Source: Actinosynnema sp. ALI-1.44 (GTDB taxonomy: Bacteria > Actinomycetota > Actinomycetes > Mycobacteriales > Pseudonocardiaceae). From it: DNA of 64,000 nucleotides. This document shows, one piece after another, positions 1-8,300 of this stretch. The position numbers and the translations under genes were made by a program. The stretch covers positions 434,001-498,000 of the forward strand of contig NZ_MTQO01000051.1 of assembly GCF_001984155.1 (NCBI RefSeq), read 5' to 3'. The notes beneath the pieces are model-generated. The model worked only from the letters and a program-made list of their open reading frames with translations, ran no database searches and had not been told where the DNA came from. Positions within the stretch are counted from its first letter, which is position 1, and the number at the start of each line of letters is the position of its first letter.

Positions 1-75
1 ATCGAAAGCGCGCACGCCCGGGTCCGCCGGGCAGGCGAAGCCCATAGGCCCGCGTTGAACGCCGGGCGCGAATAA
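1..75 (+). CDS. possible 3' end of an upstream gene
   Basis: Frame 1 is open from the window edge to a TAA at 73-75 and reads as a basic 24-residue tail (IESAHARV...AGRE). A strong hairpin follows about 55 bases later, as expected downstream of a gene end. The stretch is too short to assign to a family, and it could be chance in GC-rich DNA. Confidence 0.3.
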   Translation: MESAHARVRRAGEAHRPALNAGRE

Positions 76-131
76 CCGCAGCTCAACCGGAGTCGCACCG
101 CTTGTTCGACAGTTCTGTCAGGTCAGCGTGT

Positions 132-168
132 GGCCACTCCAATTGGCCCGATGCCAATTGGAGTGGCC
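132..168. terminator. strong hairpin, probable transcription terminator
   Basis: A perfect 16-base inverted repeat (arms 132-147 and 153-168, each containing CCAATTGG) encloses a 5-base loop. There is no clear U-tract, which is usual for actinomycete terminators. It separates the possible upstream gene end from the LuxR-type regulator and probably insulates the cluster. Confidence 0.7.
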
Positions 169-353
169 GGGATCTTTCCGACCGGGTCGGGATTCGGCGC
201 GTATCCCGCCAGGTGGTGAGTCGGCAATAATGAAAACGTGAAGACCACCTAGTCAATGGCCGCGGATACGTGCCGGGTACGGCTCCGCACCAGGCCTGGA
301 GAAGCGGCTCGATTGTGGTACACGAATACGGTGGACTGGGGAGGGGCTGTCCG

Positions 354-1115
354 ATGAGTCGCACGGTGGACGGCCCGGGGGCAGGGCAGGGGCTCAGGGT
401 CGTTGTGGTGTCCCCGGTACGGATCTACCGCCAGGGGCTGGCGCACCTGCTCGACATCGAGGACGGGTTCGAACTGGTCGGCAGTGCGTCCGGAGTGGAC
501 ACAGCGGTGGCGTTGCTCAGGCAGCCGAAGGTGGATGTCGTGCTGCTCGACATGACAGGCGACATGGCAGGCAGCCACGGTCTGGAGACGCTGCACAGGC
601 TGGCCGGGCTCAGCGACGTTCCCTGTGTGGTGATGGGGATTCCGGAGCGGACGGCGGATGTGGTGTCCTACGCCGAGGCGGGGATAGCTGGCTACGTCAC
701 CAATGAGAACTCCTTCACCGATCTGCTGGACACGCTGCGCTCGGCGAGCCGGGGTGAGTTCGCGTGCAAGGGGAGTGTCGCCGCCGGGCTCGTGGAACGG
801 CTGTCGGTACTGGCCAGGGAACGCCGGGCCGTGCCCCTGCCGCAGCTCACCGCACGCGAGCAGGAGATCGCGGTATTGCTGGAATCCGGCCTGTCCAACA
901 AGCAGATCGCAGGCCTGCTGCACGTCCAGCTCACGACGGTGAAGAACCACGTGCACAACATCCTGGAGAAGCTCGGCGTCCGGGGACGTGCCGAAGCGGC
1001 CGACATGGTCCGCAGGCACCGGCTGGCCGAGGCGAGATCCGGATCGTTGAAGGGATCCAATACGGATCCGCGGGATTCATGCCCGTCGCAGCGGGTGTCG
1101 GCAGAATCGCCTTGA
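354..1115 (+). CDS. LuxR-family (NarL-type) transcriptional regulator
   Basis: This 253-residue protein has an N-terminal receiver-like domain (about residues 13-130) and a C-terminal LuxR helix-turn-helix (about 165-220, LTAREQEI...SNKQIA...TTVKNHV). The phospho-acceptor position is present (DVVLLD, D66). The acidic pair normally found near the start of receivers is replaced by Ser-Pro in VVVVSPVR, so phosphorylation may be absent or unusual. I chose ATG 354 because GGGGAGGGG lies just upstream. An in-frame ATG at 270 would add 28 unlikely residues. It is the first gene left of the biosynthetic operon on the same strand and is a plausible cluster activator, but that is inference from position. 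Its last codons lie in a sequence repeated near 2009-2040. Confidence 0.85.
   Translation: MSRTVDGPGAGQGLRVVVVSPVRIYRQGLAHLLDIEDGFELVGSASGVDTAVALLRQPKVDVVLLDMTGDMAGSHGLETLHRLAGLSDVPCVVMGIPERTADVVSYAEAGIAGYVTNENSFTDLLDTLRSASRGEFACKGSVAAGLVERLSVLARERRAVPLPQLTAREQEIAVLLESGLSNKQIAGLLHVQLTTVKNHVHNILEKLGVRGRAEAADMVRRHRLAEARSGSLKGSNTDPRDSCPSQRVSAESP
1057..1089 (+). repeat. imperfect direct repeat, copy 1
   Basis: The stretch within the 3' end of the LuxR-type gene that contains GGGATTCATGC recurs at 2009-2040 with about 27 of 32 positions matching by eye and one gap. See copy 2. Confidence 0.5.
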
Positions 1116-2085
1116 CTGATACCCGGTTGGGCGGAGGCCGAGGTGTTCGTACAAGCCACAGGAAGCACACCAGGACAGGCACGCGGTGGCACGTCATTGC
1201 CCGCCGCGCCGGCGGCGCGAGTGGGCGCTCAGCCGGTGTGCGGGCACACGCGAGGCGGGCACTTCGGCCGGTCGTTCCCAGTTGCCGCACGAGATCATCC
1301 GCACGTCGCAGCGGTAGCGGCCGGGAATTGCGTCCGATTATGATGTCCTGCAACGAATGCGGGCCAGATCGTTGTCGCGGGGGCGGCTGCGGTGCCGGGT
1401 GTGCCCGGCAGTGGACTGGTGTCGTTGCGTGACCCAACCTTTTCGTGCCGGACTTCTTCGGCTTCACCGACTTCGCTGAAAAGCGAGTTCGTGCCGCCGG
1501 TGGCGAGGCTGGCCGCGGCCACGGCGCGGTGCGTCAGGATCCAGTGGATCAGCAGACGGGCCAAGGGATTGCGTGCGCGTCTCCTCGTCCACCGGTCGGC
1601 GACGATCGCCTGCTGACGTGAAGCCGCGGACCGGGCAGCCGGTGTTCGTCCTGTCGCGAGCGGGAGCGGGGCGGCGATGCGGGTCGCCGCGAACGTCAGG
1701 GTAAGCTTCCGTCCGGCGCGCGGGGTGAGTTGTTCGGTTGGCCCGTTTCCCTTCCCAGCAAGCAAGTCCTGACTTGGCCACGCCAGGTCCGCGCGGAGCT
1801 GCGAGGGCGTCGTGTCCGACCAGCTCGGCGCTCGGTTCTTCTTCGAACACGTCGACGCGATCAACGCCCCTGCCTGCGGCCGATCACCAGGCGGCGTCGG
1901 TCCAGGCGTCACCGTCGTCGACGACCAAGCACGCGTGAACCACCCTGCCCTGTTCGCGCTGCCCTGAGCGGGGACCACGCGGGATCCAGATCCAGATCCC
2001 GTCTGGACCCAATATTGATCCCGGGGATTCATGCCGTCGGTCCGGAACATCACCAGACTGGCCTTACCTGAGGCGGTGCACGCCG
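1116..2085. other. 970-base gap without a convincing gene
   Basis: No open frame here has a recognisable domain. The most coding-like stretch is a 51-codon plus-strand frame from a GTG at 1812 to TGA 1965-1967 (VSDQLGARFFFEHVDAI...), with codon use like real genes and no family I know. The gap ends with a diverged copy of the LuxR gene's 3' end. The simplest reading is that decayed remains of a duplicated regulatory gene lie here. Confidence 0.4.
2009..2040 (+). repeat. imperfect direct repeat, copy 2
   Basis: This is a diverged copy of 1057-1089, placed 46 bases upstream of the receiver-like small gene. In the matching frame it again reads DPxDSC, like the tail of the LuxR-type regulator, so it may be the end of a lost paralogue. 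Confidence 0.5.
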
Positions 2086-2439
2086 ATGAGCCCGATTCGA
2101 GTCCTTGTCGCCGACATGGCGGTCCTTGACCGCGACATCGTGGAGCGACTCGCAGGAGAGTGGCCGGACATGACGATCGTGAGCGAGGACGCCGATCTCG
2201 CCGACGTCGACGTGTTGCTGGTGCCCGAAGCGGACTCGCTGGCCGGATACCTGAGTCTGATGTGGGCACACCGGCAACTCGGCGTCGTGATGGTGGATCC
2301 GGCAGGCGGACTCGTCTGGGTCTGCCGGGTCGCCGTGCCGACGTGGGACGCGGGCACCACTTGGGAGCAGCACCTGGCCGAGGCCATCCGGTCGGCAGCC
2401 GATCCGGCGCGGATGGACAAAGCCAGCCTGGAGAAGTGA
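2086..2439 (+). CDS. small receiver-like protein, possibly a truncated response regulator
   Basis: A 117-residue protein starts MSPIRVLVADMAVLDRDIV, which resembles the first strand and helix of a response-regulator receiver. The following ADVDVLLVPEADS occupies the place of the phospho-acceptor strand but has no typical LLDxxMP. No helix-turn-helix follows. The codon pattern is typical of a real gene and the start at ATG 2086 is the only good one, although the ribosome site is weak. It may be a DNA-binding-less regulator, an anti-regulator, or a decayed paralogue of the LuxR-type protein to its left. Confidence 0.5.
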   Translation: MSPIRVLVADMAVLDRDIVERLAGEWPDMTIVSEDADLADVDVLLVPEADSLAGYLSLMWAHRQLGVVMVDPAGGLVWVCRVAVPTWDAGTTWEQHLAEAIRSAADPARMDKASLEK

Positions 2440-3111
2440 ACCACGTCGCGAAGGGTGTAGTTGGGGGATGGGGAGCAGTGCGAAGCTCGCGAGCCCGCAT
2501 GCCGGCTCGACCCGGCATTTCACCGATGTATCTCGGATGTCGCGGCAGGACGATGACAGGACTCAGGCGAGCGTGCGCGGAGCCGGTCGCCTGCCCGTCG
2601 GCTGTCGAAAACACCGTGATTCTGTCCAGTTATTTGGAAACTTGACGAATACCAACGCGAGGATGGTTGCGGAAGGGCAACGGTCCGGACTAGGGTCGTA
2701 ATTGATGCAGACAGTTCGCATTCAGATGGGAGGGGGTCCTGTTGAAGCGATCGTCTGATCGTGGGGAAAGCTTTGATCATGAGAACAGGACGAGGAGAAT
2801 GGTCTCGTACGAGGCCGTTCGGACATAGTTCCCACTGCGGTGGTCAGGTCGGCTGACGCAGCTCACGTGACCTGTCATGCGCTTTTCGCAGTGCCCGCCG
2901 CGGTGATCGCCGCGCGCGGGGCATGCCTTTCGGTCATTACCGCCAATGGGCGGCATTGGTCGATGTCTTCCCGGGCATGTCGAAACGGTGGTGACACCGC
3001 GATATGATTGTTGTTGTCGGCATATTTCGTATTCACCGCCTCGGTGAAAATGTCCTGAAATAGCCGCCATGCGTTAACGCTCGTCAGGCCAGAGATGGAG
3101 AGGATCCCCCG
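2440..3111. promoter_or_regulatory. 670-base leader region upstream of the biosynthetic operon
   Basis: There is no convincing gene, and the base composition is visibly less GC-rich than the flanks, especially about 2990-3060. A candidate promoter is TTGCGG (2667-2672) and TAGGGT (2691-2696) with an 18-base spacer. Just before the ATP-grasp gene, a GGAGAGGA ribosome site sits at the expected distance from ATG 3112. The length and position make this the likely main promoter and operator region of the cluster. Confidence 0.45.
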
Positions 3112-4368
3112 ATGACCGGCATCCACGTCGCCTTCCTCGAGACCAACAGGACAGGCAGCGGTTACGAGGTGATGCGTGTCGCCAAGCAGCGTGGCTGGCG
3201 GGTCACCCTCGTCGCCAAGGACTTCGACTTCTACCTGCAGCCCGGCCAGCAGCCGATTCCGATGGACGTGTTCGACGAGGTCGTCAAGGTCGACACCGAC
3301 GACCCGGAGGCGGTGGCGGAGATCCTGTCCCAGCGGCCCGACCGGCCGGACGCGTTGATCTCGGCGAGCGAGTTCCACATGCTGGGTACCGCGCGGACTG
3401 GGCGGTTGATGAAGCTGCGGGGCCAGGATCCCGAGGCTGTCCGGGCGTGCCGGGACAAGTCGCTGGGGCGGCAACTCGCCGCGAGCGCGGGGGTGCCGAT
3501 CCCGAAGTTCGTGCTGGCGGCCACCCCGGAGGAAGCGGCCGCCGCCGATGTCGGATTCCCTTGCGTGGTCAAGCCTCTGGACGACTCGGGTAGCTACGGC
3601 GTGCGGCTCTGCGCGAACTCCCAGGAGGTCGCCGACCACGCCAAGGCCCTGCTCGAGTGGACCCACAACGAGGTCGGGCAGGCCAAGCTCCCCGGCGTCC
3701 TGGTCGAGGAGTTCATGCACGGCCGGGAGATCAGCGTCGAGGTGATCGTCGCCGACTCGAAGGTCAACATCATCGCGATCACCGACAAGGTGCTGCTCCC
3801 GCCGCCCATCTTCTACGAGATCGGCCACACCGTTCCGGCGAGCCTCGACCCCGAGGTGGAACGCGCCTGCCGCGAGGCCGCCGTGCAGGCGCTCGCCGCC
3901 ATCGGCTACGACTTCGGTGCGGCGCACGTGGAACTCATGCTGACCGACGACGGGCCCAAGCTGGTCGAGATCAACTGCCGCCTCGCCGGTGACCAGATCA
4001 CGCGGCTGGTCAAACTGGCGACCGGATACGACATGCACGCGGCCCTGCTCGACATCTACCTGGGCACGGACCCTGGTGCGCCGCCATCGTCGCAGGGCGG
4101 CGCGGCCATCGTGTTCGTGCCGAGTCCCGGTGGCCGGATTCTCAAGCTCGACGGGGTCGAAGCCGCCCGCTCGATGCCCCACGTCGTGGACGTGGCGACG
4201 TTCGTCGAACCCGGTGCTGTGCTCCCAGTAGAGGCCGCGGGCTATGACCGCCTCGGTTATGTGGTCACTGTCGCCCCGGACGGACCGACCGCCGCGTCGT
4301 CCGCTCAGGCCGCGCTCGGCGCCATCCAGGTGGACGCCGAAGCCGTTGCGGAATCCGATCTTCGGTGA
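3112..4368 (+). CDS. ATP-grasp carboxylate-amine ligase
   Basis: This 418-residue protein has the ATP-grasp fold. The ATP-binding lysine lies in CVVKPLDDSGSYGV (K154), the adenine-contact segment in VLVEEFMHGREISVE (about 197-209), and the metal-binding residues in HVELM (E274) and VEINCR (E286, N288, R290). ATP-grasp ligases of this type form amide bonds between a carboxylate, activated as acyl phosphate, and an amine. In natural-product clusters they often join amino acids outside the NRPS line. A strong ribosome site precedes ATG 3112. It is the first gene of the operon, followed by the metallopeptidase after 111 bases. The substrate cannot be read from sequence. Amino-acid or dipeptide ligation is the best inference. 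Confidence 0.85.
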   Translation: MTGIHVAFLETNRTGSGYEVMRVAKQRGWRVTLVAKDFDFYLQPGQQPIPMDVFDEVVKVDTDDPEAVAEILSQRPDRPDALISASEFHMLGTARTGRLMKLRGQDPEAVRACRDKSLGRQLAASAGVPIPKFVLAATPEEAAAADVGFPCVVKPLDDSGSYGVRLCANSQEVADHAKALLEWTHNEVGQAKLPGVLVEEFMHGREISVEVIVADSKVNIIAITDKVLLPPPIFYEIGHTVPASLDPEVERACREAAVQALAAIGYDFGAAHVELMLTDDGPKLVEINCRLAGDQITRLVKLATGYDMHAALLDIYLGTDPGAPPSSQGGAAIVFVPSPGGRILKLDGVEAARSMPHVVDVATFVEPGAVLPVEAAGYDRLGYVVTVAPDGPTAASSAQAALGAIQVDAEAVAESDLR

Positions 4369-4479
4369 CCGGGATCGGGGACGACGAGATGTCACGGGAG
4401 CAGTTCGTCGATGCGAACGGGAATTTCGCCAGGAGGCGTGGTTTATGAACATCGCCTGGGGGCACGGAGGGGGTGACGC

Positions 4480-6138
4480 ATGACCGAGACAGCCAAGACT
4501 CACGCGGAACTGGCAGCGGAATTCCGGGACTGGCGCACCCTGACCCAGCCCGATGACGGCGACGACGTCCCGCGCGTGGACCGGCCGCACGGCTGGGTCG
4601 CCGACTGGTCGGCGGACGCCGTCGCCGCTCGGCGCGCGGCGTTGGCGGACTTCACCAAACGGCACGAGGCCATCGACTTGTCGGGCGAGCCGGTCGACGT
4701 CCAGGTCGACGGGCGCCTGCTGGGATCCGCCCTGGCGCGGGTGCACTGGGAACTGGACTTGTTGCGCCGCTGGCAGCGCAACCCGGGTTTCTACGTCGAG
4801 CAAGCGCTCCTGCACGTCTTCAACCTGCTGCTGATGGCACCGCCTTTCAGCCGGGAGCGGGTCGCCGACATCGTCAGGAACCTCCGGCACGCCCCCGTGA
4901 TCCTCGATCAGGGGCGGGAAAACCTGGCCGGGCACGCCGCTGCCCCGTTCGCCGAGCTGACGCTGCAAGGGCTCAGCACGGCCGGGGCGGATGTCGAACG
5001 CGCCATGGCCGCGCTGGCAACCGTTCTCACGGCGGAGGGCTTCGCCGAGCCGGACACGGCCGAGTTGCTTGCCGCGGCAGGGGAAGCCGCCCGCGGTCTG
5101 GACGCGTTCCGCGACTGGCTCGGCTCGCAGACGTGCGACGGTGACGCCGTGGTCGGGCCGGAGGCGATGCGGTTCTTCCTGCACCGCGTGGCCCTGTTGC
5201 CCTACTCGGCCGACCAGTTGCGTGACCTGGCGCGCGAGGAGTTCAACCGCGCCATCGCGGCCGAGGCGATCCTCCAGCGACGTGTCCGCCATGGCGAACG
5301 CGTCCCGCCCAAGGATCTCCCCGAGATCATCGAGCGGCTCCGCGACGACGAACTCGCAGTGCGCCGTTTCTACGCCGACCAAGACCTGCTCAGGTTGCCG
5401 GACGACCTGCGCCACTACACCTTCGCGGCCATGCCGCCCTACCTCGCGCCCTTGAGCTGGCTCGGCGTCACGCACGACATCGGCTCCATCGTGCGCCCCA
5501 CCGAGGACGCGGTCTGCTACATGAAGCCGCCCTCGGACGGCATGTCCTACTTCGCGCGGGCCAAGGCGCGGGATCCTCGCATCGGTCTCACCCACGAGGC
5601 CGTCCACGCCCTCCAGGCAGCTCTGTCGTGGCGGCACCCCAACCCGGTGCGCCGCCACTTCTACGACTCCATTCCGAACGAGGGCATAGCGTTCTACAAC
5701 GAGGAACTGATGCTGCAGGCCGGTTTCCTCGACGACATGCCGGACAGTGCCGTGTTCATCGCGAACTCCATGCGGCTGCGGGCGTTGCGGGTCGAAGTGG
5801 ACATCCGGCTCGCCGTCGGCACGCTCACCATCGACGAGGCCGCGGATCACCTCGCCGAGATCGTGCCGATGGACCGCCCCACGGCCTGGCAGGAGGCTGC
5901 CTTCTTCGCGGGCACGCCGGGCCAGGGCCTGAGCTACCAGGCGGGCAAGGCGCAGGTGCTCGCCCTGCTCGCCGCGTGCGCGCGGCAGTCCGTCCACTTC
6001 GACCTGCGCGAGTTCCACGAGCGCCTCTGGCTGGACGGCAACGTCCCGCTTGCCTTGCTCCGCTGGGAACTCCTCGGTCTCGACGACCACATCAGTCAGG
6101 CCGACCGGCTGGCAGGCGTCGAACCGGCACCGGGCTGA
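4480..6138 (+). CDS. DUF885-type zinc metallopeptidase
   Basis: A 552-residue protein carries the gluzincin signature HEAVH at residues 372-376 and the third zinc-ligand helix NEGIAFYNEE with E401, as in DUF885 and M32-like peptidases. Its length matches the family. There is no signal peptide or membrane segment, so it is probably cytoplasmic. The start at ATG 4480 follows GGAGGGGGTGACGC, an excellent ribosome site. Next to an ATP-grasp ligase and a thioesterase it may trim a peptide intermediate, release a protecting residue, or inactivate product in the producer. These roles are inference. The zinc site looks intact, so activity is likely. Confidence 0.8.
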   Translation: MTETAKTHAELAAEFRDWRTLTQPDDGDDVPRVDRPHGWVADWSADAVAARRAALADFTKRHEAIDLSGEPVDVQVDGRLLGSALARVHWELDLLRRWQRNPGFYVEQALLHVFNLLLMAPPFSRERVADIVRNLRHAPVILDQGRENLAGHAAAPFAELTLQGLSTAGADVERAMAALATVLTAEGFAEPDTAELLAAAGEAARGLDAFRDWLGSQTCDGDAVVGPEAMRFFLHRVALLPYSADQLRDLAREEFNRAIAAEAILQRRVRHGERVPPKDLPEIIERLRDDELAVRRFYADQDLLRLPDDLRHYTFAAMPPYLAPLSWLGVTHDIGSIVRPTEDAVCYMKPPSDGMSYFARAKARDPRIGLTHEAVHALQAALSWRHPNPVRRHFYDSIPNEGIAFYNEELMLQAGFLDDMPDSAVFIANSMRLRALRVEVDIRLAVGTLTIDEAADHLAEIVPMDRPTAWQEAAFFAGTPGQGLSYQAGKAQVLALLAACARQSVHFDLREFHERLWLDGNVPLALLRWELLGLDDHISQADRLAGVEPAPG

Positions 6139-6451
6139 TCCGGAAGGCGGGCGTGGGTCCGCTCGCCTTGACCAGGGGGAACGAAGTCATGACAACAGCT
6201 CCAGCACGGCAACACCGACACAAGCGCGTGGGGTCGATCTAGCTACTCGACGCGGCCACGGTTGCCCGCGCCGCCCTCGATCGTCTTCTGCCGGCCTGGT
6301 ACCGGGGTGCCCGCGCTGGTTTCACGCGGAGTTCCGGCCCACCCCCGCCCTGTCTCGGGTGGGATCGCCGGTTGCCTTGCACGGCATGCGGTTCCATCCG
6401 CGCGGGCGCACATCGCCGCCGGTCATTCGCGGCACCGACTGGGGAGTTCTG
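6139..6451 (+). other. gap with a possible relic reading frame
   Basis: An AGGGGGA ribosome-like site precedes ATG 6189, which opens a 17-codon frame (MTTAPARQHRHKRVGSI) ended by TAG at 6240-6242. Beyond the TAG the same frame continues with protein-like text (LLDAATVARAALDRLLPAWY). This could be the remains of a small gene stopped by an amber mutation, or chance. No other gene is visible before the thioesterase. Confidence 0.25.
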
Positions 6452-7210
6452 ATGTCCGAATCGGACAGCGTAGAAGTGGTTGAGGGCTCGTCCCGAGAGC
6501 GTTGCCGGGTCAGCTTGACGGCGGTGCCCGCGGGAGCCGCGGTGGTGCACCTGGTCCATCCGGCAGGTGGATCGGTGGCATGTTACCGCGGGCTGGCAGG
6601 CGATCTGTCACCCGAGGTGGCGACGGCGGCGTTCCTGCCGGTCGCATTGGACGGCGGTGTGCTGGACACCGACGTCGAGTCGATGGCCGAGCGCTACCTG
6701 GCGGAGGTGCCGCCGGGTCCGCTGCTGCTGGGCGGGTGGTCGTTCGGCGGGCTCGTCGCCTTCGAGATGGCGAGGAGATTGGCGGCGGCCGGACGCGCGA
6801 CCGGGCCGTTGCTGATGATCGACACGCCGCTGCCGGGGATCGGGGCGGTCGACGACGCGACGATCCGCGTCGAGTTCGAGGCCGAGCTGAGCAGGATGGC
6901 CGGCGCGGACGGCATCACCGCCGAGGAGCGCGCGACCCGGTTCGAGGTGTTCCGCACCCACTGCCTGGCGCAGGTCGCCTACCAGCCGCCGAGCCAGGTG
7001 ACCAACGACCTCGTGTTCATATCCCGCAAGGACAACCAGGACGCGCCGCGCTGGCAGGAGCACACGACAGGACGCCTGCGCCTGCGCCGGTTCCCCGCTG
7101 ACCACTACGAGCTGATGAGGGCGCCGCACGTGGGTGCCATAACCCGATTCGTGAAGACAACGCTGACCACCTCCTGGAAGACGTCTCATGAACCCAACGC
7201 TGACTCCTGA
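6452..7210 (+). CDS. type II (stand-alone) NRPS thioesterase
   Basis: A 252-residue alpha/beta hydrolase has the thioesterase nucleophile elbow GWSFGG (S97) in LLLGGWSFGGLVAFEMA and the catalytic histidine in PADHYELM (H218). The N-terminal strand HLVHPAGGSVACYRGL is typical of TesA/GrsT-like enzymes. Such enzymes remove misprimed acyl groups from carrier proteins or release products. The start at ATG 6452 gives a normal family length. The upstream open frame has no family similarity. The 3' end overlaps the next gene by 23 bases, implying co-translation. Neither NRPS here ends in a conventional TE domain, so this enzyme may share in product release. Confidence 0.85.
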   Translation: MSESDSVEVVEGSSRERCRVSLTAVPAGAAVVHLVHPAGGSVACYRGLAGDLSPEVATAAFLPVALDGGVLDTDVESMAERYLAEVPPGPLLLGGWSFGGLVAFEMARRLAAAGRATGPLLMIDTPLPGIGAVDDATIRVEFEAELSRMAGADGITAEERATRFEVFRTHCLAQVAYQPPSQVTNDLVFISRKDNQDAPRWQEHTTGRLRLRRFPADHYELMRAPHVGAITRFVKTTLTTSWKTSHEPNADS

Positions 7211-8300
7211 GCTGCAACTGTTCCGGCAAGAGCTACGCGACTTGCTGGCCAGGCCCGAGGTCGCGGCGGAACTGGCCGCCATCGCCGATGTGCCACCGGA
7301 GGAGTGCTTCCCCGAGACGGTGTACCAACTGCTCGGTGCGCACCAGATGCTGGCTCCGGCCTGGCCCCGGCGGTACGGCGGGCGGGACGCGACCGCGGCG
7401 CACGCCGCGATAGTGCAGGAGGAGTTGTCCGGGCACGGGATACCGGACATGCCCTTCATCAACACGATCACGAACGCCGGGGCGCTGCTGCTCTTCGTGG
7501 CCAGCGCCGAGCAGAAAGCCCGCTTCCTGCCTCCGCTCGCCGCCGGACTCGGCACGATGGTGGTGCTGTACAGCGAGGCCGAGGCGGGGTCGGATCTGGC
7601 GTCGCTGCGGACCCGGGCCGAGCGCGTCGACGGCGGCTGGCGGCTGTACGGCTCCAAGTGGTACGCCGTCCAGGTTCGCCGGGCGGGCTACGCCGTGGTC
7701 GCGGCCAGGACTTCCGATCGGGGCCGGGCCGAGGCGGGCATCACCTTGTTCCTCGTGGCACTGGACAACCCGGCCGTCAAGGCGAGCCTGGTCGAGTCGC
7801 TCTACCCCGATCCGTTCTACGAGGTGCTTCTGGACGGGGTGCACGTCCCCGACTGCGACGTGCTCGGGCCGGTCGACGGCGGCTGGTTCGTGCTGGCCGC
7901 GGGCCTGGCGATCGAGCGGACCGGCGTCGACTACAACGCCAAGGCCAACAGCTGGCTGAAGACCGTGGCCAAGCAGGTCGAGGCCCGCGACGACGCCGTC
8001 CTGCGCGACCGCCTCGTCAGCCTGCAGACCCAAGCCGCCGCGGGACGCGTGCTGGCGTGGCGGCTCGTCGAGCGCCAGCAGGAAGGCGACCTGAACGCCG
8101 AGGAGGCGGCGATGGCCAAGTGGTTCAACAGCGAGCTGTGCGTCAAGGTGGCGCAGCTGGCACTGGACGTCGGCGGCCCGGCGGACGCCACATCGGTGGC
8201 GATGCTGCGGGAGGCGCCCGGACTGACCCTGTCCGCGGGCGGCTCGGAAATCATGCTGGAGATCATCGGGTCCAGCCTGGGCCTCGGAGGGACGTCATGA
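7188..8300 (+). CDS. acyl-CoA dehydrogenase-like flavoprotein, larger subunit
   Basis: The protein has 370 residues. It has the acyl-CoA dehydrogenase layout: N-terminal helices, a beta domain with LYSEAEAGSDLASLRT (the flavin/substrate segment, about 125-140), and a C-terminal helical domain ending GGSEIMLEIIGSSLGL. That ending resembles the large subunits of heteromeric FadE26/27-type enzymes. The family abstracts alpha and beta hydrogens from acyl thioesters. Inside an NRPS cluster the likely substrate is a carrier-bound aminoacyl or acyl group. Its stop overlaps the next gene's ATG (ATGA), and that neighbour is a second dehydrogenase-like polypeptide, so the two probably form one enzyme. 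Confidence 0.85.
   Translation: MNPTLTPELQLFRQELRDLLARPEVAAELAAIADVPPEECFPETVYQLLGAHQMLAPAWPRRYGGRDATAAHAAIVQEELSGHGIPDMPFINTITNAGALLLFVASAEQKARFLPPLAAGLGTMVVLYSEAEAGSDLASLRTRAERVDGGWRLYGSKWYAVQVRRAGYAVVAARTSDRGRAEAGITLFLVALDNPAVKASLVESLYPDPFYEVLLDGVHVPDCDVLGPVDGGWFVLAAGLAIERTGVDYNAKANSWLKTVAKQVEARDDAVLRDRLVSLQTQAAAGRVLAWRLVERQQEGDLNAEEAAMAKWFNSELCVKVAQLALDVGGPADATSVAMLREAPGLTLSAGGSEIMLEIIGSSLGLGGTS

Noticed and set aside
1295-2614. Minus-strand open frame of 439 codons across the gap and the receiver-like gene
   Set aside because: It has no family pattern and low-complexity composition, and it crosses the opposite strand of a better candidate gene.
2875-6090. Very long minus-strand open frame (over 1000 codons) opposite the ATP-grasp and metallopeptidase genes
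   Set aside because: It mirrors the codon bias of two well-supported plus-strand genes and has no recognisable domain. GC-rich coding DNA commonly leaves the opposite strand open.
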